Assembly (NCBI GenBank): GCA_033558025.1
Contig: JAUCEF010000006.1
Span: 4,898,001 to 4,962,000 of the forward strand
Length of the DNA: 64,000 nt
Reading direction: 5' to 3'
Source of the DNA: Phytophthora sp. 'mugwort'
Taxonomy: Eukaryota; Oomycota; Peronosporomycetes; Peronosporales; Peronosporaceae
The translations under genes and the position numbers were made by a program. Of this stretch, positions 54,501 to 63,739 are shown in pieces. Position 1 is the first letter of the stretch. Each line of letters opens with the position of its first letter. Below the pieces are notes generated by a model that did no database searches, was not told the DNA's origin, and saw only the letters and a list, made by a program, of their open reading frames with translations.

Positions 54501-56258
54501 TCAGTTATCGGTAAATCTCCCACGCTGCTGTCTAACACGCCTACCTTCCGAGCCATCGCGGGGAATGTACCAGCAGTGCTTGGTCGCCACCCCACCGATC
54601 GTGGTGTCCGCCCAACTCTCCGTGAAGTTCCAATTGCTGTCCGTCGTGTGATACTGCAGCTTCAACCATTTCTTCGACGCCTGCAGCGAGAAAAAGCCGT
54701 ACTCGTTAGGAGTGTACACCCACTCGTTCTTCACGTATTTTGCTGCATAGTTTTGGATAATACTAGCGGGTCCTTTCATACGACCCCCACCAGCACCATT
54801 CTCAACGAAGTGGACACCCAGATATTCTGAGTAGTCGTGCTTCTCACCATGGGTGTGGCCATGCAGAAACACTCGAACGCCGGAATTTCTCAGAGAATCA
54901 AACCACTTGTTCATTCCAGCCTCACGGTAGTGATCATACGGACTGTAGTGGCTGTTGACGATCTTCCACGTCGCGTTCGACTGCTTCGCCATTTTTGCCA
55001 ATCGGGCACGTGATTCATTACCCCACTCGGCGAACTTGGCCACACAAGTGTCGAACATGGCTGTATTGCCACCAAAACAATATTTACCGTCGCGAGTAAT
55101 GGAATTGCATCCAGAATTGTCACTTTTCGCGTAGCCATAGCATTGGCAACAAATGATCTCGGCGCCGTTAACGTCGGCATCATTCGTTTCGATGTTGAAG
55201 ATGTCGATGCTCACACCAGTCGCCGGGTCTTCAATGCGGTGCACGTAGAAGTGGTCGTCCATGCGCCATCGATTGTTGTTGGGACTTGTGTACTCCGCCT
55301 GCCACTTGAGCTTGTTGTCTAGCCCTTGATACAGCTCCTCCGTGCTGTTGCACGGCACAAGCTTACCGCCACTGCTGCAGATGAAATCCGAGCCACCATA
55401 GTCGTGGTTGCCCATGACGTTCATCCAGGGAACATTCTTGATGTTGTCTCCGTCGTACTTGGCCTCAAATGTCGCAGCAAAACGACTGTCGCGTTCCTCC
55501 AGGCTGTTGATGCCGTTCCAGTAGAAGCTGTCACCATGGCCTAGGATGGCCTTGGGCTGTACAGAAGCACAGGCTTCAAGGTTCATTAGAGTCGCTACCA
55601 CTTCCTGGGCATTGAGATCGTAATTGTTGGAATTGCTTCCACAGCACGATCCTTTGTCCAGGGTTTGACCCCAGTCTCCAATGGCGAATGCGGACACGGT
55701 GTACTTGGCTGACGTCGGGTCCGGGGTTGAAGCCGTCTTGAGGACCCCCGAGACAGCGCCATGGTTGACTTTTGTGCCTCGCTTGGAGTTCTAAAGCCAA
55801 CAGGTGCCCCCGTTGTAGTTGGTCCAGGTAAAAGCACCACAGCCATCGATATTAGAACAGATTGAGCAGCATCCACTGGCTGAGGAACTGCGAAAATTGC
55901 CAACGTCAGCTCCTTGGTAGTCGATGTTGTTTTCCAGAGCCGAGCAAGCCGCTACCGACGCCGGGGTTGATGTCTGGAGAACTCCTGAAACAGCCCCGCC
56001 GTTAGATTTTGGGCTTCCCTTCGATCTCTTGAGCCAACAAGTGCCACCATTGTAGTTTGTCCAAGTAAACGCTGTACAGCCATTCGCCTTGGAGCAGATT
56101 GAACAGCACCCGTTGGCTGAGGGGCTATAAGAGCTGCCAATGTCAGCACCCTGATAGTCGACATTTATTTCCAGAGACAAGCAAGTCGCTGCTGCAGAAC
56201 TTGCAACCAAAACCACAGCGAGCAACACAACGGTCATGAGTACCTTGAAGATCAGCAT
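54501..56258 (-). pseudogene. PAN/Apple-domain phosphatase, chimeric and broken (P3)
   Basis: Same architecture as P1: signal peptide from the ATG at 56258, two PAN modules, metallophosphatase domain. An in-frame TAG at 55791-55793, where P1 has a Leu codon, follows GGTCWL of the second PAN module and cuts the protein. A 1-nt deletion near the end (54537-54550) shifts the C-terminus to GRRVRQQRGRF. The gene is a chimera. From the promoter to the codons for DKGSCC it follows P1; from GSNSNNYDLNAQ on it follows P4. Metal motifs GDWG, GDSFYW, GNHDY, VNSHYSP and GHTHGEKHD are all kept in the downstream open frame (55697-54501), so a shorter product from an internal start is conceivable but would lack the signal peptide. 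Confidence 0.85.
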
Positions 56259-56352
56259 GCTTCTGTGATTTCCTCCCAGATAGTTCAGGGTACTATTAGG
56301 ATCGGGAAAACCAACTGATGAAATCCGAGTTTCTACAGCGATATTGCGGAAA

Positions 56353-56372
56353 CGCAAATTTGTAAATGAGAA
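56353..56372 (-). promoter_or_regulatory. Inr-FPR core promoter of P3
   Basis: The minus strand reads TCTCATTTACAAATTTGCG, identical to the P1 promoter element. It is about 100 nt upstream of the P3 start. A 12-nt insertion between promoter and start distinguishes it from P1. Confidence 0.65.
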
Positions 56373-56399
56373 CAATAAAGCAGAAGACCAGATAGCTGT

Positions 56400-56654
56400 A
56401 CCTAGTGCTCGGAGATTATTGTGCCGTAGTACCTTCATAGACATACTCACCTTCGTGCATTTAATCACTTTCACCATCCTCTTGCTGTGTCTGCCGAAAG
56501 CCGGAAGACGATGAGCTGGCGCTACTCTTGCAGACAACTTGTCAACAGCAGAGACAAGCACTGATGTTGGGATTCCCAACATGACAAATCATGTGATGGC
56601 GTAAGGCAAGCAAAGAAGTAATAGAGAAAGTTGAATGAAAGTGAATACGCATAC
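56400..56654. other. P3 promoter flank
   Basis: Homologous to the flank upstream of P1 (CCTAGTGCTCGGAGAT and TCCTCTTGCTG blocks), then a small palindrome TGTTGGGATTCCCAACA near 56563-56579. No gene. Confidence 0.5.
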
Positions 56655-56943
56655 GGTCTTAGAAGGAGAGGGTGAAAGTCACATAAAACGACCAACGGAG
56701 GAGAGCGCGCGTAGCAATAGCAAACCCGCGCGGTATTTGCGGGGGGGGGGGGGCAGCGTCAAGCTTTAGCGAGCCGAACAGTGCAGCAGGCCGAACTAAG
56801 AATCTTTTCCTCGCAGGAGCGCAGCGACTGCCTTTGCGAAGAAAATCCAAAGACTGCGATGCCATCGGTTCGCGGGAGGGGTAGGGAGTAAAGGGAGATG
56901 GGAGACAAAAAGTATGTTTAAACCAAAAGTGTGACGAGGCGGT
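56655..56943 (-). repeat. GC-rich dispersed repeat, copy f
   Basis: Minus-strand copy with the usual blocks and a run of 13 G at 56742-56754 in place of part of the GC-rich centre. Confidence 0.8.
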
Positions 56944-57458
56944 GCCAAATGTTGAATGGAACGAACTACAATGGTGCTAGAGATGAAAATACTGCCAGTT
57001 AAGCTATTAACACGACGTCTCGACAAGCTAGCACTATACGGACGAAGTAAACAGATTATCGTTGTTGGCAGAGCTTTTCGAACGTAAAACAAGACAGAGC
57101 TATATTAGTGCGTTGTGAGTAACCATCATTATTTTGGTCCATTCAAGCGACCTTTGCGAATGAGAATCAACACACAGAAAAGCCCGTAACAATAGCACAT
57201 GCATTCTTGCAGACAACTGCTTACATGGCACTACAATTGGCAAGAAAACAATGGTTGCTTGTCAAGATTGTTGTCGACAATGTTGATTAGTCACAGGCCA
57301 ACAGTAACAACCACCCGTAGAACAAACACCAGACCAGCACATACAAACGATAACCTACCCGTGTCGCAGAAAGACATACTAGAGGATGCAGGTAATTGCA
57401 AACCAGCCTTTGATGCTATTCTACATCATGTCAACGGCTTTATTGGCAACTCTTCAAT
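56944..57458. other. No recognisable gene
   Basis: AT-rich spacer between divergent P3 and P4; short plus-strand frames without motifs. Confidence 0.4.
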
Positions 57459-57465
57459 GCAGTGG

Positions 57466-58301
57466 AGGGGAATCTCTAGAAGATGCGGGTGAACGGCCCA
57501 ATTCACTGAAACATGCTCACACGTTCAAAAGGTGCTTGTTGAAGATGTAAAAAAACAGTCAGCTGTTTCTGATTCTTAGCCTAAGCATAGACTGCGATCG
57601 CGTGTGCCAAATTGTGGTAGTTTTGGCACATGCGTGTGGACTAGTGCTCATCCACAGACAAACCGGAGCCGCGCCGAGTGGATAGCCGAAATGGGCTCCA
57701 GACCCACGTACAGCAAACAGCACGACTTCGAAAGCTCCGCTTCGAAAACGACGAGCACCATCTCGCTGCCATGTGTGGCAAACATCAGCACCTTGCCGCT
57801 GAACACCTCCAACAGGTGGTGGTAGATCTTGTACGCGAAGCAGTCGTTGCCGTGGGTCATGGCCTTCGTCATTCTGACGCAGGCTCAGCGACCACCACAA
57901 ACGAGCCTATTCACACCACCGGCAGGTTCATCTCTTGACCGGACGTGATGCGTGCGTCTCTCCATACGTGCACGCCGCGCTCCACGTCGAGCGTGGATCT
58001 GATGGCACATCACCATCAGAGCGGTCCGAACGCGCTGACGGTTTTGATGTCTAACCTGTCGGCTGCACCGTGTCGTCGTTCCCACCTGTCAATGACGAGA
58101 ATGTACGTTGGTCAGTACTCGATTGATGCTTGGAATCGTTGCGATTGTTTCCTCCTGCTCGTTGTTAATGCAGCGCGCACTATAAAACCTGGTAACGTAA
58201 CGTTGCTTGATATGTATCAGTTAAATAACAAGCACCTTTTGAAATTGGGAGCCTGTTTTAGTTAATTGGGCCGTTCACCCGCATGTTCTAGAGATTCCCC
58301 T
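57466..58301. mobile_element. Non-autonomous hAT-like element with GC-rich cargo
   Basis: Inverted repeats of about 40 bp (AGGGGAATCTCTAGAA, then ATGCGGGTGAACGGCCCAA) form both ends. GCAGTGG at 57459-57465 and 58302-58308 looks like the target duplication (7 of the 8 bp expected for hAT). The interior is markedly more GC-rich than the surroundings, and minus-strand frames (for example at 57648-57872, KIYHHLLEVFSGKVLMFATH) look coding but are not recognised. It may carry a captured host gene fragment. Confidence 0.65.
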
Positions 58302-58358
58302 GCAGTGGACGATACCTGTATGTGTAATCCAGCAAGTGACAAAAAAAACGGTTGGACC

Positions 58359-58552
58359 TGCTATTCCTGTGTAATACATATACGAATCTGCGCTTTTAAT
58401 GCATGTGCTTGGCATGGCTGAGCTTTTTACGGTAAGCTGTAGCGTTCATCACCAAACGAGACTTTTTAAATGTTTGACTTACTATTCCTGTGTAATACAT
58501 GAGCGGATCTGCTTAAAAAAAAGGCAGTGTAATACATGACCGGATCTGCTTT
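58359..58552 (+). repeat. Three direct repeats of a TGTAATACAT unit
   Basis: CTGTGTAATACAT-type units followed by a CGRATCTGC block occur near 58359, 58484 and 58524, upstream of P4. Confidence 0.6.
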
Positions 58553-58639
58553 TTCATCTAGGGGAAAAGCATTTTTATGGCCTTTGATGACGAACGCTAC
58601 AGCTTACCGTAAACGCATCAGCCATGACAAGCACATGAA
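58401..58639. repeat. Inverted repeat pair, about 54 bp arms
   Basis: Left arm 58401-58454 and right arm 58586-58639 are complementary over most of their length (CATGTGCTTG, CATGGCTGA, TTTACGGTAAGCTGTAGCG). The spacer is about 130 bp. Possibly a small MITE or an element end. It overlaps the P4 upstream region. Confidence 0.65.
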
Positions 58640-58757
58640 AGATCTTTATTTGGGCTTTGAAGGTTCCATAAACACTGAGTTGATATTTTGTTTCTTACAA
58701 CCATTCGTTAGCTCTGCGGAGTACGTCGCTTCTGTTGCTGGCTCGTTGGACTTTCGA

Positions 58758-58774
58758 GTCATTCTTCATTTTGC
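58758..58774 (+). promoter_or_regulatory. Inr-FPR core promoter of P4
   Basis: GTCATTCTTCATTTTGC is an excellent match to the oomycete Inr followed by FPR, with the start codon about 67 nt downstream. It argues against the longer open frame beginning at 58536. Confidence 0.75.
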
Positions 58775-58826
58775 AAGGACACTCACTACCCGCAACTTCT
58801 TGGTGACAAGAGCAATCAAGACGAGC

Positions 58827-60125
58827 ATGATGAACTGTAAGTCGGTAAGCTACGCTGCAGTATTGGTCGCCATGGTGGACGTTGCTGGTGCCTTGACTGT
58901 GGCATCACCATTGACGACGGCTGCACTATCGTCGAACCCGTCAACGGCACAATACTCGTTGTCGATTTTCGGAATTGGTGACTGGGGCGCAACGACGTAC
59001 AAGGGGTCGTGCTGTGGAAGCAATTCCAACAATTACGATCTCAATGCCCAGGAAGTGGTAGCGACTTTAATGAACCTTGAAGCCTGTGCTTCTGTACAGC
59101 CCAAGGCCATCCTAGGCCATGGTGACAGCTTCTACTGGAACGGCATCAACAGCCTGGAGGAACGCGACAGTCGTTTTGCTGCGACATTTGAGGCCAAGTA
59201 CGACGGAGACAACATCAAGAATGTTCCCTGGATGAACGTCATGGGCAACCACGACTATGGTGGCTCGGATTTCATCTGCAGCAGTGGCGGTAAGCTTGTG
59301 CCGTGCAACAGCACGGAGGAGCTGTATCAAGGGCTAGACAACAAGCTCAAGTGGCAGGCGGAGTACACAAGTCCCAACAACAATCGATGGCGCATGGACG
59401 ACCACTTCTACGTGCACCGCATTGAAGACCCGGCGACTGGTGTGAGCATCGACATCTTCAACATCGAAACGAATGATGCCGACGTTAACGGCGCCGAGAT
59501 CATTTGTTGCCAATGCTATGGCTACGCGAAAAGTGACAATTCTGGATGCAATTCCATTACTCGCGACGGTAAATATTGTTTTGGTGGCAATACAGCCATG
59601 TTCGACACTTGTGTGGCCAAGTTCGCCGAGTGGGGTAATGAATCACGTGCCCGATTGGCAAAAATGGCGAAGCAGTCGAACGCGACGTGGAAGATCGTCA
59701 ACAGCCACTACAGTCCGTATGATCACTACCGTGAGGCTGGAATGAACAAGTGGTTTGATTCTCTGAGAAATTCCGGCGTTCGAGTGTTTCTGCATGGCCA
59801 CACCCATGGTGAGAAGCACGACTACTCAGAATATCTGGGTGTCCACTTCGTTGAGAATGGTGCTGGTGGGGGTCGTATGAAAGGACCCGCTAGTATTATC
59901 CAAAACTATGCAGCAAAATACGTGAAGAACGAGTGGGTGTACACTCCTAACGAGTACGGCTTTTTCTCGCTGCAGGCGTCGAAGAAATGGTTGAAGCTGC
60001 AGTATCACACGACGGACAGCAATTGGAACTTCACGGAGAGTTGGGCGGACACCACGATCGGTGGGGTGGCGACCAAGCACTGCTGGTACATTCCCCGCGA
60101 TGGCTCTGAGGGCAAGGCGTGCTAG
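58827..60125 (+). CDS. Secreted purple-acid-phosphatase-like protein (P4)
   Basis: The 432-residue protein starts at ATG 58827 (MMNCKSVSYAAVLVAMVDVA, a signal peptide). The metallophosphatase domain begins at about residue 43, with GDWG (51-54), GDSFYW, GNHDY, VNSHYSP, GHTHGEKHD and the family tail HCWYIPRDGSEGKAC. No PAN domain. Head-to-head with P3, mirroring the P1/P2 pair. Its catalytic part is nearly identical in DNA to P3 in inverted orientation and clearly diverged from P1/P2. Frame intact, no intron. It probably releases phosphate from extracellular esters; substrate unknown. Confidence 0.88.
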   Translation: MMNCKSVSYAAVLVAMVDVAGALTVASPLTTAALSSNPSTAQYSLSIFGIGDWGATTYKGSCCGSNSNNYDLNAQEVVATLMNLEACASVQPKAILGHGDSFYWNGINSLEERDSRFAATFEAKYDGDNIKNVPWMNVMGNHDYGGSDFICSSGGKLVPCNSTEELYQGLDNKLKWQAEYTSPNNNRWRMDDHFYVHRIEDPATGVSIDIFNIETNDADVNGAEIICCQCYGYAKSDNSGCNSITRDGKYCFGGNTAMFDTCVAKFAEWGNESRARLAKMAKQSNATWKIVNSHYSPYDHYREAGMNKWFDSLRNSGVRVFLHGHTHGEKHDYSEYLGVHFVENGAGGGRMKGPASIIQNYAAKYVKNEWVYTPNEYGFFSLQASKKWLKLQYHTTDSNWNFTESWADTTIGGVATKHCWYIPRDGSEGKAC

Positions 60126-60812
60126 ACAGCAGCGCGGAAGACTGCTGTCATCTGAGCACTTAGTATCCTGAAGGACTCCTATTATGATACAAAGAAGAAC
60201 GCGCACCCGACCCAATACAAGTTATATTTTGTCCGATCATAGCACTGCATCCAGAAGTATAGGTACAATTGTATTGTACCCAAAACTATATCGTACTGAC
60301 AATATATTATATTGTTTGTACGATTTCACTTTTTACATTTTCTTGCGCCGCTTTGCAACCCATCGTCACTTGTCTTACAGTTCATGTAATAACAGAGCCC
60401 CAGGATAGCGGCGACGCGGATTTGGTAACGTTAGGCCTCTAATTCATCTCGAGCCCGGGCCTCGTCAAGCGTCTGGAGATCGACGCACCGCTGAGCCATA
60501 CGACGCCAAGATGAGGACGAGGCAGCCAGCCAAGCTGCATGTATTAATAGCAAGAACGATATGCGTACACATAAGGAAAATCTGTTTTCGATAATCCATC
60601 CGCTTGTGTAGGGGTATTATCTCAAACGACGCAGGCCCTTACTATCCGAGACCATTTATGGACATTATTTGTGTTGGGGTTGCAACGGACAAGAAACCGT
60701 TCGCTTCACGTAGTGACAGGATCGGCTAATTTGGCATAGGACAAGACTTCGTTTGGTCTGACCGCGCTCTAATTCGAGAGACTGAGGAAGCTGAAAACTT
60801 GTGGAGACGTCG
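60126..60812. other. P4 3' flank and intergenic DNA
   Basis: Mostly AT-rich. Contains the tRNA-like sequence at 60440-60507. No coding signal. Confidence 0.5.
60440..60507 (-). ncRNA. tRNA-related sequence, probable SINE head
   Basis: The minus strand has an A box TGGCTCAGCGG, a perfect 5-bp stem GCGTC/GACGC around a loop containing TCTCC (anticodon-arm-like, possible Glu CTC) and a degenerate B box GGGCTCGAG at the usual distance. Acceptor and T stems do not pair, so it is a decayed tRNA-derived element, not a tRNA gene. tRNA-related SINEs are known from Phytophthora. Confidence 0.45.
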
Positions 60813-60826
60813 ATCAGTTTGCTATT
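60813..60826 (+). promoter_or_regulatory. Inr-like core promoter
   Basis: ATCAGTTTGCTATT resembles the oomycete Inr (TCANTY) and lies about 60 nt before the ATG at 60877, supporting that start over the longer frame from 60799. Confidence 0.45.
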
Positions 60827-60876
60827 CGCCAGCGAGTCAAGTATTGCAGACTGAATTACTACCCAAATTTTGTATA

Positions 60877-61389
60877 ATGGGTCGAGGCAACAACTCAAGT
60901 GCGTATCGCGACATGGACGAGGAGTTCTTCGCGTCGCTGGAAGAAGCAAACTACGAATGCCACGAGTCTCCAATCAAGAAGTCGACATCGAGTGCGACGC
61001 GGTCGGAGTCGACAATTCTGCTTAAACATTTCAAGCAGCGTCGAGCTGTGCGGACCAAGCTCGTCGTCGCACTGACCTTATTAGTACTGGCTGGTGTGGG
61101 ATTTTCTGCTTTGTATTCGTCGGTGGAGGCTTCCCTTTGGGCGATGAACATACGAGGCTCGAGCCCAATGTTCCGCGGCAGTTCGACTGTGATTATCGAT
61201 TCGATTGTACCAAGGTCTGGTGAGGTCTATACAGATGAGAATACCCCAGATTTCGGTGCTGCCATCTTTGTTGCCGATGAGGCCGTCAACCGGCACGAGA
61301 CAGACGACGCTCTGGATGATGCGGTATTAGACGAACTGGACCCGTACGATGAGTTCAACCAAGTAGGAACGCAACTAGAAGCTAATTAG
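60877..61389 (+). CDS. Single-pass membrane protein, function unknown
   Basis: The 170-residue protein starts at ATG 60877. Residues 1-55 are hydrophilic (acidic then Ser/Lys/Arg-rich) with a basic patch HFKQRRAVRTK directly before one transmembrane helix at about 61-80 (LVVALTLLVLAGVGFSALYS). The rest, about 90 residues, is acidic and ends DEFNQVGTQLEAN. This layout fits a type II membrane protein with a cytoplasmic N-terminus. I recognise no family. It is intact, convergent with the ANKRD13-like gene (stops about 100 bp apart), and looks like an ordinary oomycete host gene. Confidence 0.7.
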   Translation: MGRGNNSSAYRDMDEEFFASLEEANYECHESPIKKSTSSATRSESTILLKHFKQRRAVRTKLVVALTLLVLAGVGFSALYSSVEASLWAMNIRGSSPMFRGSSTVIIDSIVPRSGEVYTDENTPDFGAAIFVADEAVNRHETDDALDDAVLDELDPYDEFNQVGTQLEAN

Positions 61390-61490
61390 TATAGACAAAC
61401 ACTTCAGCAGGATCTTGATCCGAAGTAAATATCTTGTTATCTATTACCTGCAAAATTGTACTTAGTACCTCTCTACCTCTCAGCTACTGT

Positions 61491-63739
61491 CTACAAACGT
61501 ACTTCGTCTAAGGTGAATACTTCGTGATAGTCGCTCGGGATTTCAAACATTTTGAGATCCAGCTGCGGATTCAGCGTGATCTTCTGAAACGTGTAGGCAA
61601 CTCGGATCGTGAACATCATCGGCAGCTCAAATTTGACAGGAAAACCTGAAGGAAGTTTCTATACAGTAAAACACAACAGTGTCAGCCTACAAAAATACAC
61701 ACACAGAGTAGAGAATTCCAAGGCGTACGAACCATCTGAAAAAATTCCTCGAGATTCTTAACGTGCTCTCCGGTTGTGGAAATAAATTTTATAACAGGCA
61801 GGAAGTCTCGGAGTTGGAATGGGAAGTTCTCAGTCATAACCACCTTCGCCTCGAAGTCTTTGCGTACTCGACGCGCAGCTGGTAGAAGTGTCAGACTCCG
61901 GAACGTGTTCTTCATACCGAGAGCTGTCTCAACCCCGCGGTTTGTCGAAAAAGATGCTGCTAATGTCTGCTGTTGTTGCTTCTTGGCCTCGAACATCTTA
62001 AAAAAAGACGACTTCTGTGTGGATTTTTGCTGCTTGTCGTTCGGAGATTTCTTCGGCTCGATCGCACACTCGTTAAGTTTAAAGTAATTCACGAACGCTG
62101 TTGTGGTAGTGATTGGATTCGGAATATGGTCCAACTGACGGAAGACTTCGCATTTCTGATCGTCTGTGAGCCTGGGAGCGCAATGAGGATCGTTACTGGC
62201 CCTTTCTCTTTCTTCTTGCGATTCCACCGAGGATATTTCAGATTCGATTTGGGCAGCTGGAGCTGCAGTGAGACTTGTATTTACTGAGGCTTCGTCAATT
62301 GCTGATCGAATGTGTGCAACATCGTACGAGATCTTGATCCCATTCCGGTCAATTGTAAAGCCCTTTTGTGTATTCTGCCACATCAGTACAAAACTGCCGT
62401 TGTGCTCGACCTCAAAGGCCCCAACAATCGCCATATTCTTGACGCCGTCTGTACGACACATGGGTTGCTGCTGGTCGTCGTGGAAATACGTGGCCACGAA
62501 GCTAAAATCACTGCTTTTACATAAAAATTCCCACCGAATCGTGTCACCTGCGATCACGTCCAAGTGCATCTCAACCTTACGACCCTTCTCGAGCCGTAGT
62601 GTTTGTCCTGCCTTGTCGGCTATCGAACTACTGCTCTGGTTGCTGTTAAAATTTGAGCTATGCTTGTGTTCCATTTTAGACTTCTTCTTTTCCTTCGCAC
62701 AAGGCACGGACGACTGTAAATGTTCCATAAACTGCTGCACTTCTTCAAATGGAGTGTTCTTGCCACTCGGAAGTTGTTTCGGCTTGCGATCCGGATTCAC
62801 AATTGGTCGAAATTGCGCTTCGATGGAGAAATTGTGCATTTTATAGGTCGTTCCTGGCCACGGACATTTTCTCTGTCGACTGCGGCTCTTTTTGGTGTCT
62901 GCGTCCTCCTGAATTCTGCTCTCGTCTTTCTTCCCCTGTGCTTTCACATCTTTCTGCTTTACAAACTCCAATCTGGTTGCATCCATACTCGACGACGACA
63001 TGGCCGTAGTCAGCGACATTTGCAGAGCCAAGTCCATATTCCCTACAGACGAGTTGTGCATGGCTTCCAAGACGTCATAGAACGCCTTACTGTTATGATC
63101 GATCACCACTGCATGACCTGCTCTGTCTTTACTATTCCTTCCCATATACACATGACTCATTGGTCCCTTCTTCCACTTGATCCCGTCCAACCCTTTTAAC
63201 GTCGAATCAATCCGTAATTGAGACCCTCGTTTCCAGATCCGAATCGTGTCAGAAGGTAGTACATTGGACACTATCGGCACCCACGAATGAGCTTCAATGA
63301 AGATTTCCGCCTCAAAATCCGGTAGCTTCTCCAGTGCCTGCATGAACGTCTCTTGGGCCGTCTCCAGCGACTTCATCACCTGCTTCTCGCCCCGCAGATA
63401 AATCTGGGCCAGCATGAACTCGTCATCACAGAGAGCCGCGTCATGCGCGCAGCTCCAACCGTCGGAGTTGCGTGACGCGACATTGGCATCACGGTCTAAG
63501 AGCAATTTCACTATAGCCCGTTGACTGGGCTGCACAATGCGCAGAGCCAAGTGCAATGCGGAGTTCCCGCGAACGTCCTTGAGCTCCAGGAGATTCGTCA
63601 GCGCCTCGGCTTTAAGCGGAGCAGTGGATTCTTCGCCCTCGGGGCAGACGGCAGCAAGGAGGCTGCGTATGCGCTCGATGTCCCCCTCCCATACAGCTAC
63701 GTGCAACGGAGGAGGAGGAGGGAGGGTGCCAGTACTCAT
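61491..63739 (-). CDS. ANKRD13-like protein with GOLD-like insert
   Basis: Two exons: 63739-61733 and 61658-61491, with a 74-bp GT-AG intron (GTTCGT...GTATAG) that joins FFQM to KLPSGFPVKF. The product has 724 residues. The ATG at 63739 is preferred; in-frame ATGs at 63799 and 63865 would add up to 42 residues. Ankyrin-type repeats cover about 10-115. The GPCR-chaperone/ANKRD13 domain starts at about 135 (EAEIFIEAHSWVPIVSN, SDTIRIWKRGSQLRIDSTL). At about 385-475 a beta-rich GOLD-like segment is inserted (VIAGDTIRWEFLCKSSDFSF ... NGSFVLMWQNTQKG). The C-terminal ANKRD13 part runs from about 600. ANKRD13 proteins act in endocytic sorting and bind ubiquitinated membrane proteins. The gene is intact. 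Confidence 0.8.

Noticed and set aside
55791..56582. Long upstream extension of the P3 PAN frame
   Set aside because: It runs through the promoter element shared with P1. The start at 56258 is equivalent to the P1 start.
58536..58826. 97-codon N-terminal extension of P4
   Set aside because: It overlaps the repeats and the Inr-FPR core promoter. The ATG at 58827 is followed by a good signal peptide.
61682..61732. C-terminal residues VRTPWNSLLC of the uninterrupted ANKRD13 frame
   Set aside because: Read-through into a 74-bp intron. Splicing to 61658 restores the conserved KLPSGFPVKF continuation.
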